This document shows, one piece after another, positions 45,001 to 52,877 of a DNA stretch of 64,000 nt. Below the pieces are notes generated by a model, which ran no database searches, was not told the DNA's origin, and saw only the letters and a program-made list of their open reading frames with translations. The stretch lies in the NCBI GenBank assembly GCA_964554105.1, contig CAZKNF010000002.1:1-64000 (forward strand). The letters run 5' to 3'. Positions within the stretch are counted from its first letter, which is position 1. Each line of letters opens with the position of its first letter. Source of the stretch: CAZKNF01 sp964554105 (GTDB lineage: Bacteria > Bacteroidota > Rhodothermia > Rhodothermales > VXPQ01). The position numbers and the translations under genes were made by a program.

Positions 45001-45213
45001 GAATTCGACGCGCAGCGCGACGAGGTCGTAGGTCGCGGCAGCGGGTTGGCGAAGCTGTCCGTCGGGCGTCTGCAGTGCCGATCGCATCGCTAGCACGTCA
45101 GCCGGAAACGCGACGGATTGCGCCGACACTGCGCGACCGGCAGAGCTGATAAGAAGGCCGCACACGATGAACCGCAGCGCTTTTCGGAGAGAACTCCTCC
45201 GGTGGATGCCCAT
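42049..45213 (-). CDS. T9SS-exported M6-like protein lacking the HExxH catalytic motif
   Basis: The 1054-residue protein has a signal peptide (ALRFIVCGLLISSAGRAVSA), an M6 (immune-inhibitor-A-like) metalloprotease body, FG-GAP/VCBS-like repeat text around residues 790-830 (VVADLDGDHRLDVLASF), and a C-terminal T9SS type A sorting domain (NWPNPIRDGSTHLRI ... SGLYFARFTA ... LVKMAVMR). M6 proteases have HExxHxxGxPD; here the conserved LGVPDLFD stands at 283-290 but residues 277-281 are ASFFN, so the metal-ligand residues are absent. It lies between porV and the propeller fusion in the same direction. Confidence 0.85.
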   Translation of the reverse strand: MGIHRRSSLRKALRFIVCGLLISSAGRAVSAQSVAFPADVLAMRSALQTPDGQLRQPAAATYDLVALRVEFQPDTSRFTTGDGTFGGSLYDGLEPSIDPLPHNQAYFDAHLDFLTDYVARVSDGITEVETHLIPETVRLSRHMSAYAPTGPEADSDAELRKLADMIDEAWALASQQSSFDMTGFDPSRTAFVVFHAGVGRDVELIGTTLDKTPEDLPSLFFDQPSLTRLIGKQTLRFNEFPIDHTMVLPRTETRRAMDFISDEPFLLELSINGLLAASFFNYLGVPDLFDTETGESAIGPFGVMDTQGIFAYRGLFPPEPMAWTKYFLGWTDPVDLKGADQRTISLLAASLPGESQSARAIISDVEYFMIENRHRDPESDGLTLRVWNDGEIIEQHVENGDPDFNSVNVEDFVGGVVVSVDNYDWALPGGLDEDDNELNGGILIWHIDERRLRAGMPENSVNVGVQSRAVDLEEADGAQDIGFPSEGPFGPQAELGSPFDFFYEGNPVRVQVTGGREVQLYENRFGPRTFPGSQTNSGGSSFIVLEGFSPPAAEMAFTYRQVTEGGIEPLSNLPIGVAGGSFGPGSFVGCSVSCPEILYSAGADSVALYSAGVGRFASTAPPATGEVLVTLERFEDSHRFVLWSSSDGPSSPSETIELPDDLGSMRAVSPIVVTNFERMTTYSLLLRGDERTVVVQAALSDVSVTTEPAAREAVSLASAATDLGSVAVVVGREGVSGIENDWNYRLPTNVRVGQAVFGRDQGGLMGALPITSTGEILLFGSAGSVTTVDVGAAASRFGVEPNDSLAAYPVVADLDGDHRLDVLASFGSMLLAFTQSGALVSNFPIHVEGRIAGQPLIAEFGGSTAIVAASTNGYIYAIDVVRDQHAIDGFPLEVGNAAPATPGLTADGTLVAVAENGNVKGWAIPNVSSVLWGRMYGSGENASFVAISDPGSDPNEPQEPLIVTSETYNWPNPIRDGSTHLRIATRRDARVSIRIIDAAGLLVDDIDMGDVRAGLPTEAVWQADAESGLYFARFTARTADGEEETKLVKMAVMR

Positions 45214-45288
45214 GCGTATGATCGTCGTGTCCGGCCTTATCTGGAGAGGTAAACGTGACTCTGGTCCCGCCGAGTCGAATGTTATCTA

Positions 45289-46443
45289 CTACTTGAGGAA
45301 ATTCAGAAGCAGGGAAAACCGCATCGTGTTGGCCAGCGGGTGCCCTTCCTCGAGTGCATAAATGTACGAGAAATCGACGCCGATGATATTCCAACGAATA
45401 CCCGAGCCGAACGTCAGGAACTGTCGATTGCCGTTGTACGGACTTTCATAGAAGTAGCCTACCCGCATTGCGAATAGGTCGCGGTACCAGTACTCGAGTC
45501 CTGAACCGATCGTAAGCTGGTCCATCACGCCGATGTTTTCCATCTGTGACGGATCCTCCTCACATTCCTGCATCGACGCGGTGCAAACCTCTATCGGCTG
45601 CCATGCGGTGAAAAGTGCCTTATAAAACGGATCGGCCACGTTCGCGTTGTTGAGCGTGTCGGCCTCAACGCGAATCAGCATTTTATTGAAATCGTTCGCA
45701 AACGTGATCTTGTTGTATTCGTCAAATTCGAATGTCGCGGCATAGCCGAACCGGATATTTGTCGGGATGGGATCCGACTGCCCCTGGTCGGAATACTGGA
45801 TCTTCGGTCCCATATTGGCCAGGTTGAAACCGAGATTGACGCCTACGTCGACGTTGCCCAGGTTGAACTGCGGGATCTCGTACAGCCCACCGACATCGAA
45901 TCCGACCGCTACCCCGGCACGCGTCGACTGCGCACCGACCGTCTGCCCGGGTGCAAGATTCGAATAAATCAGCCTGGCACCCGTACCGATGGCGAAGTTA
46001 TTCGTCAGATACGTGCCGTACGAGGCGCCGAGCGCGAGATCATAGGAGCGGAACGTTCCGGTTGGATTGTTCTGCGCATCGCGCCCCTCATGCTCGCCCA
46101 GAAAGAGGTATGTAAGGTGAGCTCCGAACGTGCCGATCCCGTCGACTCGGTGCTTCGCCACCAGATATTCGTAGAATAGACCGGCATTGAACTCCGGCAG
46201 CCAGTTCGAGTGCGTCAGGGATGCTTCCGTGCCCTCCTGCTTTGCCAGACCTGCCGGATTCCAGTATATCGCGTATGCATTGTCGCTCAATGCCACTCCG
46301 GCATTCCCCATGCCCGCAGCACGGCTGTCCGGTTCGATCTGCAAAAACACAACGGCAGCGCCGCCGATCTGCGCGGTCGCAGTACTCGCTGATGCGGCGA
46401 GAATGAAAATCCCGAGCACCGCCGTAATGATTGTACGTTTCAT
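45289..46443 (-). CDS. porV: type IX secretion system outer-membrane protein PorV
   Basis: The 384-residue protein has a signal peptide (TAVLGIFILAASASTATAQ), then QIEPDSRAAGMGNAGVALSD, the signature of PorV/LptO and related 14-strand barrels, followed by NAYAIYWNPAGLAKQEGTE. PorV shuttles sorting-domain proteins from the T9SS translocon to PorU. It is next to porU in the same direction. The start is ATG 46443. The C-terminal strand ends in SLLLNFLK, as barrel proteins do. Confidence 0.94.
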   Translation of the reverse strand: MKRTIITAVLGIFILAASASTATAQIGGAAVVFLQIEPDSRAAGMGNAGVALSDNAYAIYWNPAGLAKQEGTEASLTHSNWLPEFNAGLFYEYLVAKHRVDGIGTFGAHLTYLFLGEHEGRDAQNNPTGTFRSYDLALGASYGTYLTNNFAIGTGARLIYSNLAPGQTVGAQSTRAGVAVGFDVGGLYEIPQFNLGNVDVGVNLGFNLANMGPKIQYSDQGQSDPIPTNIRFGYAATFEFDEYNKITFANDFNKMLIRVEADTLNNANVADPFYKALFTAWQPIEVCTASMQECEEDPSQMENIGVMDQLTIGSGLEYWYRDLFAMRVGYFYESPYNGNRQFLTFGSGIRWNIIGVDFSYIYALEEGHPLANTMRFSLLLNFLK

Positions 46444-46570
46444 AATTTTTTACACGTTTGCCTGATTGTCGTCACTCATACCCTGAACTCACAACACTAT
46501 TAAACGACTTTCGCCTTTTCCCCAAGCGGCACGTCTCTTCCCACGCTCAATGCATACCGTCAAAGCTCGT

Positions 46571-49500
46571 CTACCGGATCACAGCAATCTTCTCGATCCG
46601 CTCCGAAACGTGCCGCTCCCCGTCCATTCCGTCAACTGCTACCCGGACTTTATACAGGTAAATACCTGATGCCACTAGGTTTAGGTCCTCATCCCTTCCA
46701 TCCCACGAAATCTGTACAGGACCCCCACCTAGAATTCCCGAAGGAAGCGCCTCGTCAGCGTCGAGCGTCCGGACCGGACGACCATTGAGCGTATAAATCC
46801 GAACCTGCACGTCTGCCGTCGTACCTGTCGGCTGATTGTGCTCGAAAACAAACCGGGTTCGACCGCTCGTCGGATTTGGATAATTAAAGACATTCCGCAG
46901 CACAAGGTCATCCGTCGCCGAGACAAAAAAGTCCAGGTTCTCTTCAGCCGAATTATTCAGTACGTCCCAGGCGCGAACGGAAAGTGTGTGCGGGCCCTCG
47001 TCAAGCGCCGACGGATACTCTTCGAAATCGAACGTCACGCTGCCGCTGCGATACGAGTTCGGATCACTTTCAAATCGGCGGCTGACGTCAACCGCGCTCT
47101 GTTCGTCACCGTCGACGACCAGCAGCATTTCGTGACCAACTCCCGCGCCTACTGCATTGATTCCACTGTCGTCACGCAGCTTCACGATCAGCCTCGGCGT
47201 CGGCGGCGTCATCCCGCCCGAGACAAACGTGGTGTCGTTCAGAAAGAGTGCAATCTCCGGCCCGTCTTCGTCATCGGGGGGATTGGCCGACGTGCCGCCT
47301 ACGACCACATCTTCGGTAAATCCACCGGCATGCCCACCGCTATTAAATGCGTACGCGCTTATTCGTCCGGACTCGTCGCTGTAGGATATATCCTTAGGCA
47401 CGACGAAGGTCGCCTCGAACCGCCCGCCGCTCACCGGCACCATCCCCCGCCAGATCAGGTCCTCGCGCACCGTGTAGTATTCCCTTGGCATAGCGCTTCT
47501 GAGCGGTACCTGCACGTGCCGCTCGGCGTCGTGAACCGTCAAGCTCATCTGTCCGTCGAAGCTGCCATCGACCTGATCGTCTATCGTGCGGACGCTCCCC
47601 ACTACCTGCACGCGGTCGAGTGCACGGAGGTTCGGACGCTCGTTCAGCGGCTGGCCGTTCACCGTCTCGATCACGGCCTCACCGGGAGGCGTACCAAGCC
47701 GAACGGTCGGATCTCCAAGCAAATTGAACTTCCGATTGTTGCCCTGCAATCCGGGATCCGTGTTCTTGGTCAATCGAATAATGTCACCGAGCCGCCGAGG
47801 AAGACCATCCTCGTCTCGCTTGAACATCTCGCTGTTCAAGGCGCGATTGAGTCCCACATTGAGCGTGGTGATGGTCCGAGATGTGTAAACGAGCCTCACG
47901 GTCGTCATGAGCGCGATGGCGCCCCCATTGGGGTTCAGCAGAAGGGCCTCCGCTCCGCTCTGCTCGTGGCCCAGATCCCACCATCCGAACGAACACGTCG
48001 CTGTCACAAAAATCGGAAGCCTGTCCCGATTCTGCAGGTTCTCCGCGTCATTCATCGTGAAGATTTCCTCCTGCGCCAGAGCATGCTCGCCACCGTGACC
48101 GCTGTAATTCATCACCAGCACACCCTCGTTCAGCGACGACAAAAGGTCGTTCTTCACACCCGGAATCCGCCAGCCGTTCTGGAACTCGCGGGTGTATGAG
48201 ATGGCGTACACCTTTTCGAGATCGATGCGCGGATATTCCTGATGAACCAGTTCGGCTACGACGTCCGCATTCTGCGTGTGCAGATCCGGCGGATTTTCCT
48301 GCGACGCCCGAACTCCGTTGAACGCATCATCGGCGACGAACAGGTAGCGACTTCGCCACGCACCGTACGTCTCCGGATTCTCGTAGTGCTTCACTTTCGC
48401 CACCATCGCAGCCGCTTCTTCCTGCGTCTGCACGGGAAAGCGGCCGATGCCGATATCAACTACCTCAGAGCCGTAGCCCTGACTTCCGGGCCAATCCCAG
48501 ATGCCTTCGTTATCGTCCAGGAGTCCGAAGTAGTCGTCGCTCGTGTAGGATTCGATCGGACTGAACGATTCTTCCGTCTCGTAGGGTGGAATCCAGTTCT
48601 GTAGCACAGGCCGATCCGATTCGCCGCCCAGATTACGATAGTTGAAGTGCCCGTCTCCAAAAAGAAGGACATATTTCAGGCGTCGGTTGTCGTCAGGCGC
48701 ACGGTCGTAAACGAACTTGAAATAGTCGCGTATCGCCCGCATATCCTGCAATCCGCCCGAGAATTCGTTGAAGATCTTCTGGATGTCTGCCACCACGACC
48801 TGCAGGCCGTCCTGGGACCGGTACTCGGCCAGCTCATTCGCAGCCTGGCGGAACTCGGCGGGCGTGACGATGATGAAATCCGGATATCCCGCCACGCCGT
48901 GAAGATTCTGATTCTCGACACGCTGTGCTGCGCTTGCGGTGAGGGGCTTCGATCGCGCCGTAACGAACGCGAAGATCTCTCGTGGCTGTGCGGGATCCTC
49001 CACCTGCACCTGAATGCGGTAGGTACCACTCTCGGAACGGACTCCCAGGCGTCGAATGGCTCCATGATCGGTGACATCCCAGACTTGAGGCTGCGTACTA
49101 AATCCGCCGAGAGCCATCTCGAAGCGCCCGATTTCACCCGCCGGTGTGGAAAATCGAAGGGTATCGCCGGACGCCTGAAGATTCTGCGTGTAGAAGGCCC
49201 TGATCCAATCGATCGCTGCCTCCGGTACGTTCGTCGCCTGCGGATCTAGCCGCATCGACAGAGTGATCGGCGCACCGGATGTCACATCCTGTGAGAATGC
49301 GGCGACACTTGCAGCGGCAATCGCGGACGTTTCAGAGGACGTAAGAGATCGGCGGGCACGCTCCTCCGCAAGACGCGTACCTCCTGATTCGAAGAACACG
49401 TGCGCCGCAGGATTCGATCGGATCGCGACATGGGCGCGGTATCGGATCTGCCCTGCCACCAATCCGGGAAGCTGCTCATTCTCGAGCAGCGGCCGCATCG

Positions 49501-50614
49501 TACCCGTCCGGATCGTACGACTGACCCAGGTGTGCCCGGTCCCGTTTTCTTTGCTCCACATAAATTCGTCGAAATCGCGGAAAAACCGTCCTTCGACGTT
49601 CGTTACGACCTGGGCATCGCCATAATTCGGAAACGGTCCTCCACCCACAGACGCACCGTCTCCCTCGTCATCAATCTTGACGAAATAAAAGTTCTCGTTC
49701 GAGAACGGATGCACGTAATGATCCCACTCACCGGCCGTCGCATCGTACGTCCAGCCCTCTGGACCCTTGCCGTAGAAAAGGACGGCGTCCCCCGTGTCGA
49801 ACCGTCCGTCTCCTCCCCCCGAACGCGCTACCGGGTTTTCGATGAGATCAGCGGGACGCGGCTCCGAGTTCAACGCCGGAAGAGGTGCACCGCCGTTGCC
49901 GTAGACCTTCACATGATCGGGATCGATGTCGTCCGGCGAGCGATTTAGCCCGGGAAGATCCGCTAAGAACTCTCGATCGATCCGGTAGACACCTTCCTGT
50001 GTGATCGGAATCTTGTAAACGACCCCGTCGGATAGAACGCTGGTTTCGACCTGAAGATGGGAGCTGCCGCCACCGATCGATTTACTGAGAACACTTAAAT
50101 CTCCCGATGGCTGGGGGCGTGCGTAACGAATCGAGATACGCAGGCTTCGATAGCGCCGCACAGTACCGCTCGAGCTGTCATAGCTAAGCAAACGCACGAC
50201 GAGACTTGCGATCGGCTGATTGCGGCTCAAGCCGACGCTCCGCGCCTCCACCAAATCGCCGGCATATGCGCTGAGCTCGCCGTCACCTGCCGGCAGCGTA
50301 ATCTCGTCAAAATCCGAAGCCATAACTGAAACGTGCGGACGATCCGCGGTCGGCAGGTCGTACGTCTTGAAGGCATCGGTAACGCCCATAGAGAGAGCTA
50401 GAGCGGCTGCAGGCGTGAAGACCTCAATGCCGGTCGAATCCACGATGGATCTAAGCGGGAGGCGCCAGTCGATAGAAACGTCGACGACCAGACCGTCTGC
50501 ATTCTGCTCGATCGTATTGAAGACGGCATGCTGCGCGCCGGCGCTTCCTACCCCTCCACCGAGGAACAGGATGCCGGTCAGGACCGCTAGAATTAAAGCA
50601 GCTTTAACGCTCAT
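46571..50614 (-). CDS. porU: type IX secretion system sortase PorU (C25 peptidase family)
   Basis: From ATG 50614 the product has 1347 residues with a signal peptide (MSVKAALILAVLTGILFLG). The gingipain-like C25 domain carries the catalytic pair NYSGHGGE (His 840) and TATCSFGWWD (Cys 874), numbering from this start. The C-terminal region ends with NYPNPTSGRTRFVFEHNQ and IYLYKVRV, a sorting-type CTD also found in PorU. PorU removes CTDs and attaches A-LPS to secreted proteins. An upstream GTG at 50668 would extend the frame but lacks a signal peptide at its end; the ATG is preferred. The operon-like order porU-porV fits T9SS. Confidence 0.94.
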   Translation of the reverse strand: MSVKAALILAVLTGILFLGGGVGSAGAQHAVFNTIEQNADGLVVDVSIDWRLPLRSIVDSTGIEVFTPAAALALSMGVTDAFKTYDLPTADRPHVSVMASDFDEITLPAGDGELSAYAGDLVEARSVGLSRNQPIASLVVRLLSYDSSSGTVRRYRSLRISIRYARPQPSGDLSVLSKSIGGGSSHLQVETSVLSDGVVYKIPITQEGVYRIDREFLADLPGLNRSPDDIDPDHVKVYGNGGAPLPALNSEPRPADLIENPVARSGGGDGRFDTGDAVLFYGKGPEGWTYDATAGEWDHYVHPFSNENFYFVKIDDEGDGASVGGGPFPNYGDAQVVTNVEGRFFRDFDEFMWSKENGTGHTWVSRTIRTGTMRPLLENEQLPGLVAGQIRYRAHVAIRSNPAAHVFFESGGTRLAEERARRSLTSSETSAIAAASVAAFSQDVTSGAPITLSMRLDPQATNVPEAAIDWIRAFYTQNLQASGDTLRFSTPAGEIGRFEMALGGFSTQPQVWDVTDHGAIRRLGVRSESGTYRIQVQVEDPAQPREIFAFVTARSKPLTASAAQRVENQNLHGVAGYPDFIIVTPAEFRQAANELAEYRSQDGLQVVVADIQKIFNEFSGGLQDMRAIRDYFKFVYDRAPDDNRRLKYVLLFGDGHFNYRNLGGESDRPVLQNWIPPYETEESFSPIESYTSDDYFGLLDDNEGIWDWPGSQGYGSEVVDIGIGRFPVQTQEEAAAMVAKVKHYENPETYGAWRSRYLFVADDAFNGVRASQENPPDLHTQNADVVAELVHQEYPRIDLEKVYAISYTREFQNGWRIPGVKNDLLSSLNEGVLVMNYSGHGGEHALAQEEIFTMNDAENLQNRDRLPIFVTATCSFGWWDLGHEQSGAEALLLNPNGGAIALMTTVRLVYTSRTITTLNVGLNRALNSEMFKRDEDGLPRRLGDIIRLTKNTDPGLQGNNRKFNLLGDPTVRLGTPPGEAVIETVNGQPLNERPNLRALDRVQVVGSVRTIDDQVDGSFDGQMSLTVHDAERHVQVPLRSAMPREYYTVREDLIWRGMVPVSGGRFEATFVVPKDISYSDESGRISAYAFNSGGHAGGFTEDVVVGGTSANPPDDEDGPEIALFLNDTTFVSGGMTPPTPRLIVKLRDDSGINAVGAGVGHEMLLVVDGDEQSAVDVSRRFESDPNSYRSGSVTFDFEEYPSALDEGPHTLSVRAWDVLNNSAEENLDFFVSATDDLVLRNVFNYPNPTSGRTRFVFEHNQPTGTTADVQVRIYTLNGRPVRTLDADEALPSGILGGGPVQISWDGRDEDLNLVASGIYLYKVRVAVDGMDGERHVSERIEKIAVIR

Positions 50615-50666
50615 TTGCTGGAAGCATCCCGTACCGCGGTCGAACGACCGCGTGCGCGACGGATTC

Positions 50667-50744
50667 ACTGTTACGAAAAGTGTCTTCTTTTCTCACTGAC
50701 CACAAAGCATTGCCATGCGGTTGCGGCCGATGTTTCGTAACAGT
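50667..50744. promoter_or_regulatory. 12-bp perfect inverted repeat upstream of porU
   Basis: ACTGTTACGAAA (50667-50678) and TTTCGTAACAGT (50733-50744) are exact reverse complements, 54 bases apart, and begin 53 bases upstream of the porU ATG at 50614. The wide spacing fits paired operator half-sites or a looped structure better than a small hairpin. No -7 box could be placed confidently. Confidence 0.5.
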
Positions 50745-50896
50745 CTGACTCGATAGGCTGGCGTCTAGGCTGAGGTGCGCGAATGCTTGAATAAAATACC
50801 GCGAGACGCGGCGCCGCACAAGGTGAATCGATGTATCTCTTGGGGGCGTCCGAACCAGGGGCGCTATTCTAAGAAGCGTCGGTTATGAAGTTCCAT

Positions 50897-51187
50897 TTAG
50901 TCATGCCGTTCGAGGTAGTCGCCGATTCGATCTCTCAGCACCGAAATGTCTCGGAGTCCGTCAGCGACACGCTCACTCGCCTCATCGATATCTTTCATCG
51001 GCTGGATGAGATCATCCTCGAGAGCCATGGACGTCCCTAGCTCCAGTAAAAACTGGGCGTTGCCGGACACGATGGCGAGTGGGTTGTTCGTGTCATGAAA
51101 GATGCTGCCGAGGATCTGCCGGAGCTTCCGTATGAGCTCGATAGGCTCGGTCGACGCATCAAAATCTTCGATCAGGTCCGAACGCAT
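50897..51187 (-). CDS. stand-alone histidine-kinase DHp (HisKA-like) protein
   Basis: The 96-residue protein carries IFHDTNNPLAIVSGNAQFLL with the H-box His at residue 31, very like the phospho-acceptor helix of HisKA domains (HExxNPL...). The rest reads as a second helix (QPMKDIDEASERVADGLRDI), giving a two-helix hairpin. There is no ATPase domain, sensor or receiver in this protein. It might receive phosphate from another kinase (a phosphotransfer protein) or act as an inhibitor. No two-component partner is next to it. The start is ATG 51187. Confidence 0.68.
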   Translation of the reverse strand: MRSDLIEDFDASTEPIELIRKLRQILGSIFHDTNNPLAIVSGNAQFLLELGTSMALEDDLIQPMKDIDEASERVADGLRDISVLRDRIGDYLERHD

Positions 51188-51280
51188 GGTCGTCAGTATT
51201 GGTGGTCAGTACACGCGCAGCCGGTACGACACCTAAACCGCCGCGCCACGTTGTTCGATTCTTCTCCTTTTGCACGGCCT

Positions 51281-52135
51281 CTAGAGATCTTCTAAATTTC
51301 GATGATCCCTCACGTCTACTCCTCGTTCCGTACGATGAGGCGTCGCTACGGCTACCTCCGGATCGTGCTCGAAGAAGAGGTGCCATCCCCCTGCCGAAGC
51401 ATCGTCCAGAAATCGCCTCTTTTCATCAAGGGTCACGAGTGGACGCACGTCGTAGGCCATGATCCACGGCAGTCGCAGGTGTGCGGATGTCGGGAGAAGG
51501 TCGGCCACAAACACGAGTGCCTCGTCCTCACCCTTTACCTTAACGAGCTGCTGCGACTCGGTATGTCCGTTGACGATAATCAATTCGATTCCGGGAAAGA
51601 GCTCCATAGGCCCGTCGAGCAGCGACAGCTGAGGAGATTCCGCAAGCGGCTGCAGGTTCGCGGGAAGAAAGGACGCCCGCTCCCGGTCATTCGGTTCTTT
51701 CGCCCACTCCCAGTGGGCCCGCTGCACATGATATCTGGCGTTCGGAAATACGAGCTCGAGTCCGTCGGCCGTTCGCCTGGTCGATCCTCCGCAATGATCG
51801 AAATGCAGATGTGTGAGAATGACGTCGGTCACGTCCTCTTCCGAAAAACCCGCACGTCGCAGAGACCCGGAGAGCGTAGCGTAAGTGGAATCCACGGCAA
51901 ACCGGTCGGCGAATTTCTCGTCATACTTGTCACCGAGACCGTTGTCGATCAAAATAACACGCCCCTCCCCTTCCAACAGCAGGCAGCGCATGTTCATCGG
52001 AATCCGATTGGCGGAATCAGGAGCGATCCGGCTCGACCACAGGACTTTCGGAACGATGCCGAACATCGCGCCGCCGTCCAGCCCGAATCGTCCGGTTTCA
52101 ATCGAGTAAAGGGCGTAGGATCCGATTTTCGGCAT
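51281..52135 (-). CDS. metallo-beta-lactamase-fold hydrolase
   Basis: The 284-residue protein has VILTHLHFDHCGG at about residues 105-117, the HxHxDH zinc motif of the metallo-beta-lactamase fold, followed by NARYHVQRAHWEWA, a likely further ligand region and NGHTESQQLVKV. The layout with ILIDNGLG early and the HTES segment resembles lactonase-like enzymes of the family. The substrate is unknown. The start is ATG 52135, overlapping the stop of the LonN gene by one base. Confidence 0.88.
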   Translation of the reverse strand: MPKIGSYALYSIETGRFGLDGGAMFGIVPKVLWSSRIAPDSANRIPMNMRCLLLEGEGRVILIDNGLGDKYDEKFADRFAVDSTYATLSGSLRRAGFSEEDVTDVILTHLHFDHCGGSTRRTADGLELVFPNARYHVQRAHWEWAKEPNDRERASFLPANLQPLAESPQLSLLDGPMELFPGIELIIVNGHTESQQLVKVKGEDEALVFVADLLPTSAHLRLPWIMAYDVRPLVTLDEKRRFLDDASAGGWHLFFEHDPEVAVATPHRTERGVDVRDHRNLEDL

Positions 52136-52782
52136 TAGGTGTCGTCCGTGTCTTCCGTTGGAAAATCCTTAAAATGACCGTTCGACTGAATCTTTCGCTT
52201 CAAGTCTTCCATCTGTTCGACGCGCGGTATCAGCTCCTCGAAATGGTCCACAAGGTACGCGATGCGATCCTTTTCGCCCGGCAGCTCCAGCACCTCTTGC
52301 TTTTGACGCAGTGTGAGCCCTGCATTGTGCGCCATCACAAACGACACCTCCCGCACGTCCTGGTACAGGCTGGGACGAACGGTCCGCCCCGCTAGCTCGA
52401 GCAGCTTCATGTGCTGCGTGATGGCTCGCTCTCTGAGGTCGCTCTCAGGTGCTTCGTTCGGCTCGGCAAGAAGCTCCACTTCGGCTGTTATATAGGGATT
52501 CTCCGGATAAAGTTGGATGATGCGGAATCGACGACGGCCTTCGACCAGAATGTCCATCCGACCATCCTCATAGCGCGAAACGACATTGACGACGTCAGCC
52601 GTACACCCGATCTCCGCCGTCGTACCCTCCTCGAACAAGACGACGCCGAACACGCGCTCCTCTTCCAGACACTTCGCGATCATCTCCTTGTACTGCGGCT
52701 CAAAGATATGGAGCGGCAGTCGCTCCTGCGGATACAAGACGACCCCGAGCGGGAAAATTGGAAGCGACGGTATGGTGGCCAT
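52135..52782 (-). CDS. LON peptidase substrate-binding-domain protein (LonN-like)
   Basis: From ATG 52782 the product has 215 residues with IPSLPIFPLGVVLYPQERLP and LHIFEPQYKEMIAKCLEE, followed by FGVVLFEEGTTAEIGCTADV, the N-terminal domain of Lon protease. No ATPase or protease domain is present, so it is a stand-alone LonN-type protein. These proteins have no single established function. A longer frame begins at 52842 but lacks family sequence. It overlaps the hydrolase gene by one base. Confidence 0.9.
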   Translation of the reverse strand: MATIPSLPIFPLGVVLYPQERLPLHIFEPQYKEMIAKCLEEERVFGVVLFEEGTTAEIGCTADVVNVVSRYEDGRMDILVEGRRRFRIIQLYPENPYITAEVELLAEPNEAPESDLRERAITQHMKLLELAGRTVRPSLYQDVREVSFVMAHNAGLTLRQKQEVLELPGEKDRIAYLVDHFEELIPRVEQMEDLKRKIQSNGHFKDFPTEDTDDT

Positions 52783-52877
52783 AGGGACAGGACGTTCATC
52801 CTGAGTTGCGTTCGCGCGCCCGATGATTTCCAAGCACTTCATCGTAACGCTTGCTCGCTAATGTGTTTCCCTCCGCG

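Noticed and set aside
46444..46570. A porV promoter (TAGTGTTG) near 46490
   Set aside because: It has one mismatch to TAnnTTTG and the nearest TTG is about 23 bases upstream, too weak to list.
50604..50819. 71-codon minus-strand ORF upstream of porU
   Set aside because: It overlaps the porU signal peptide region and has no sign of coding composition.
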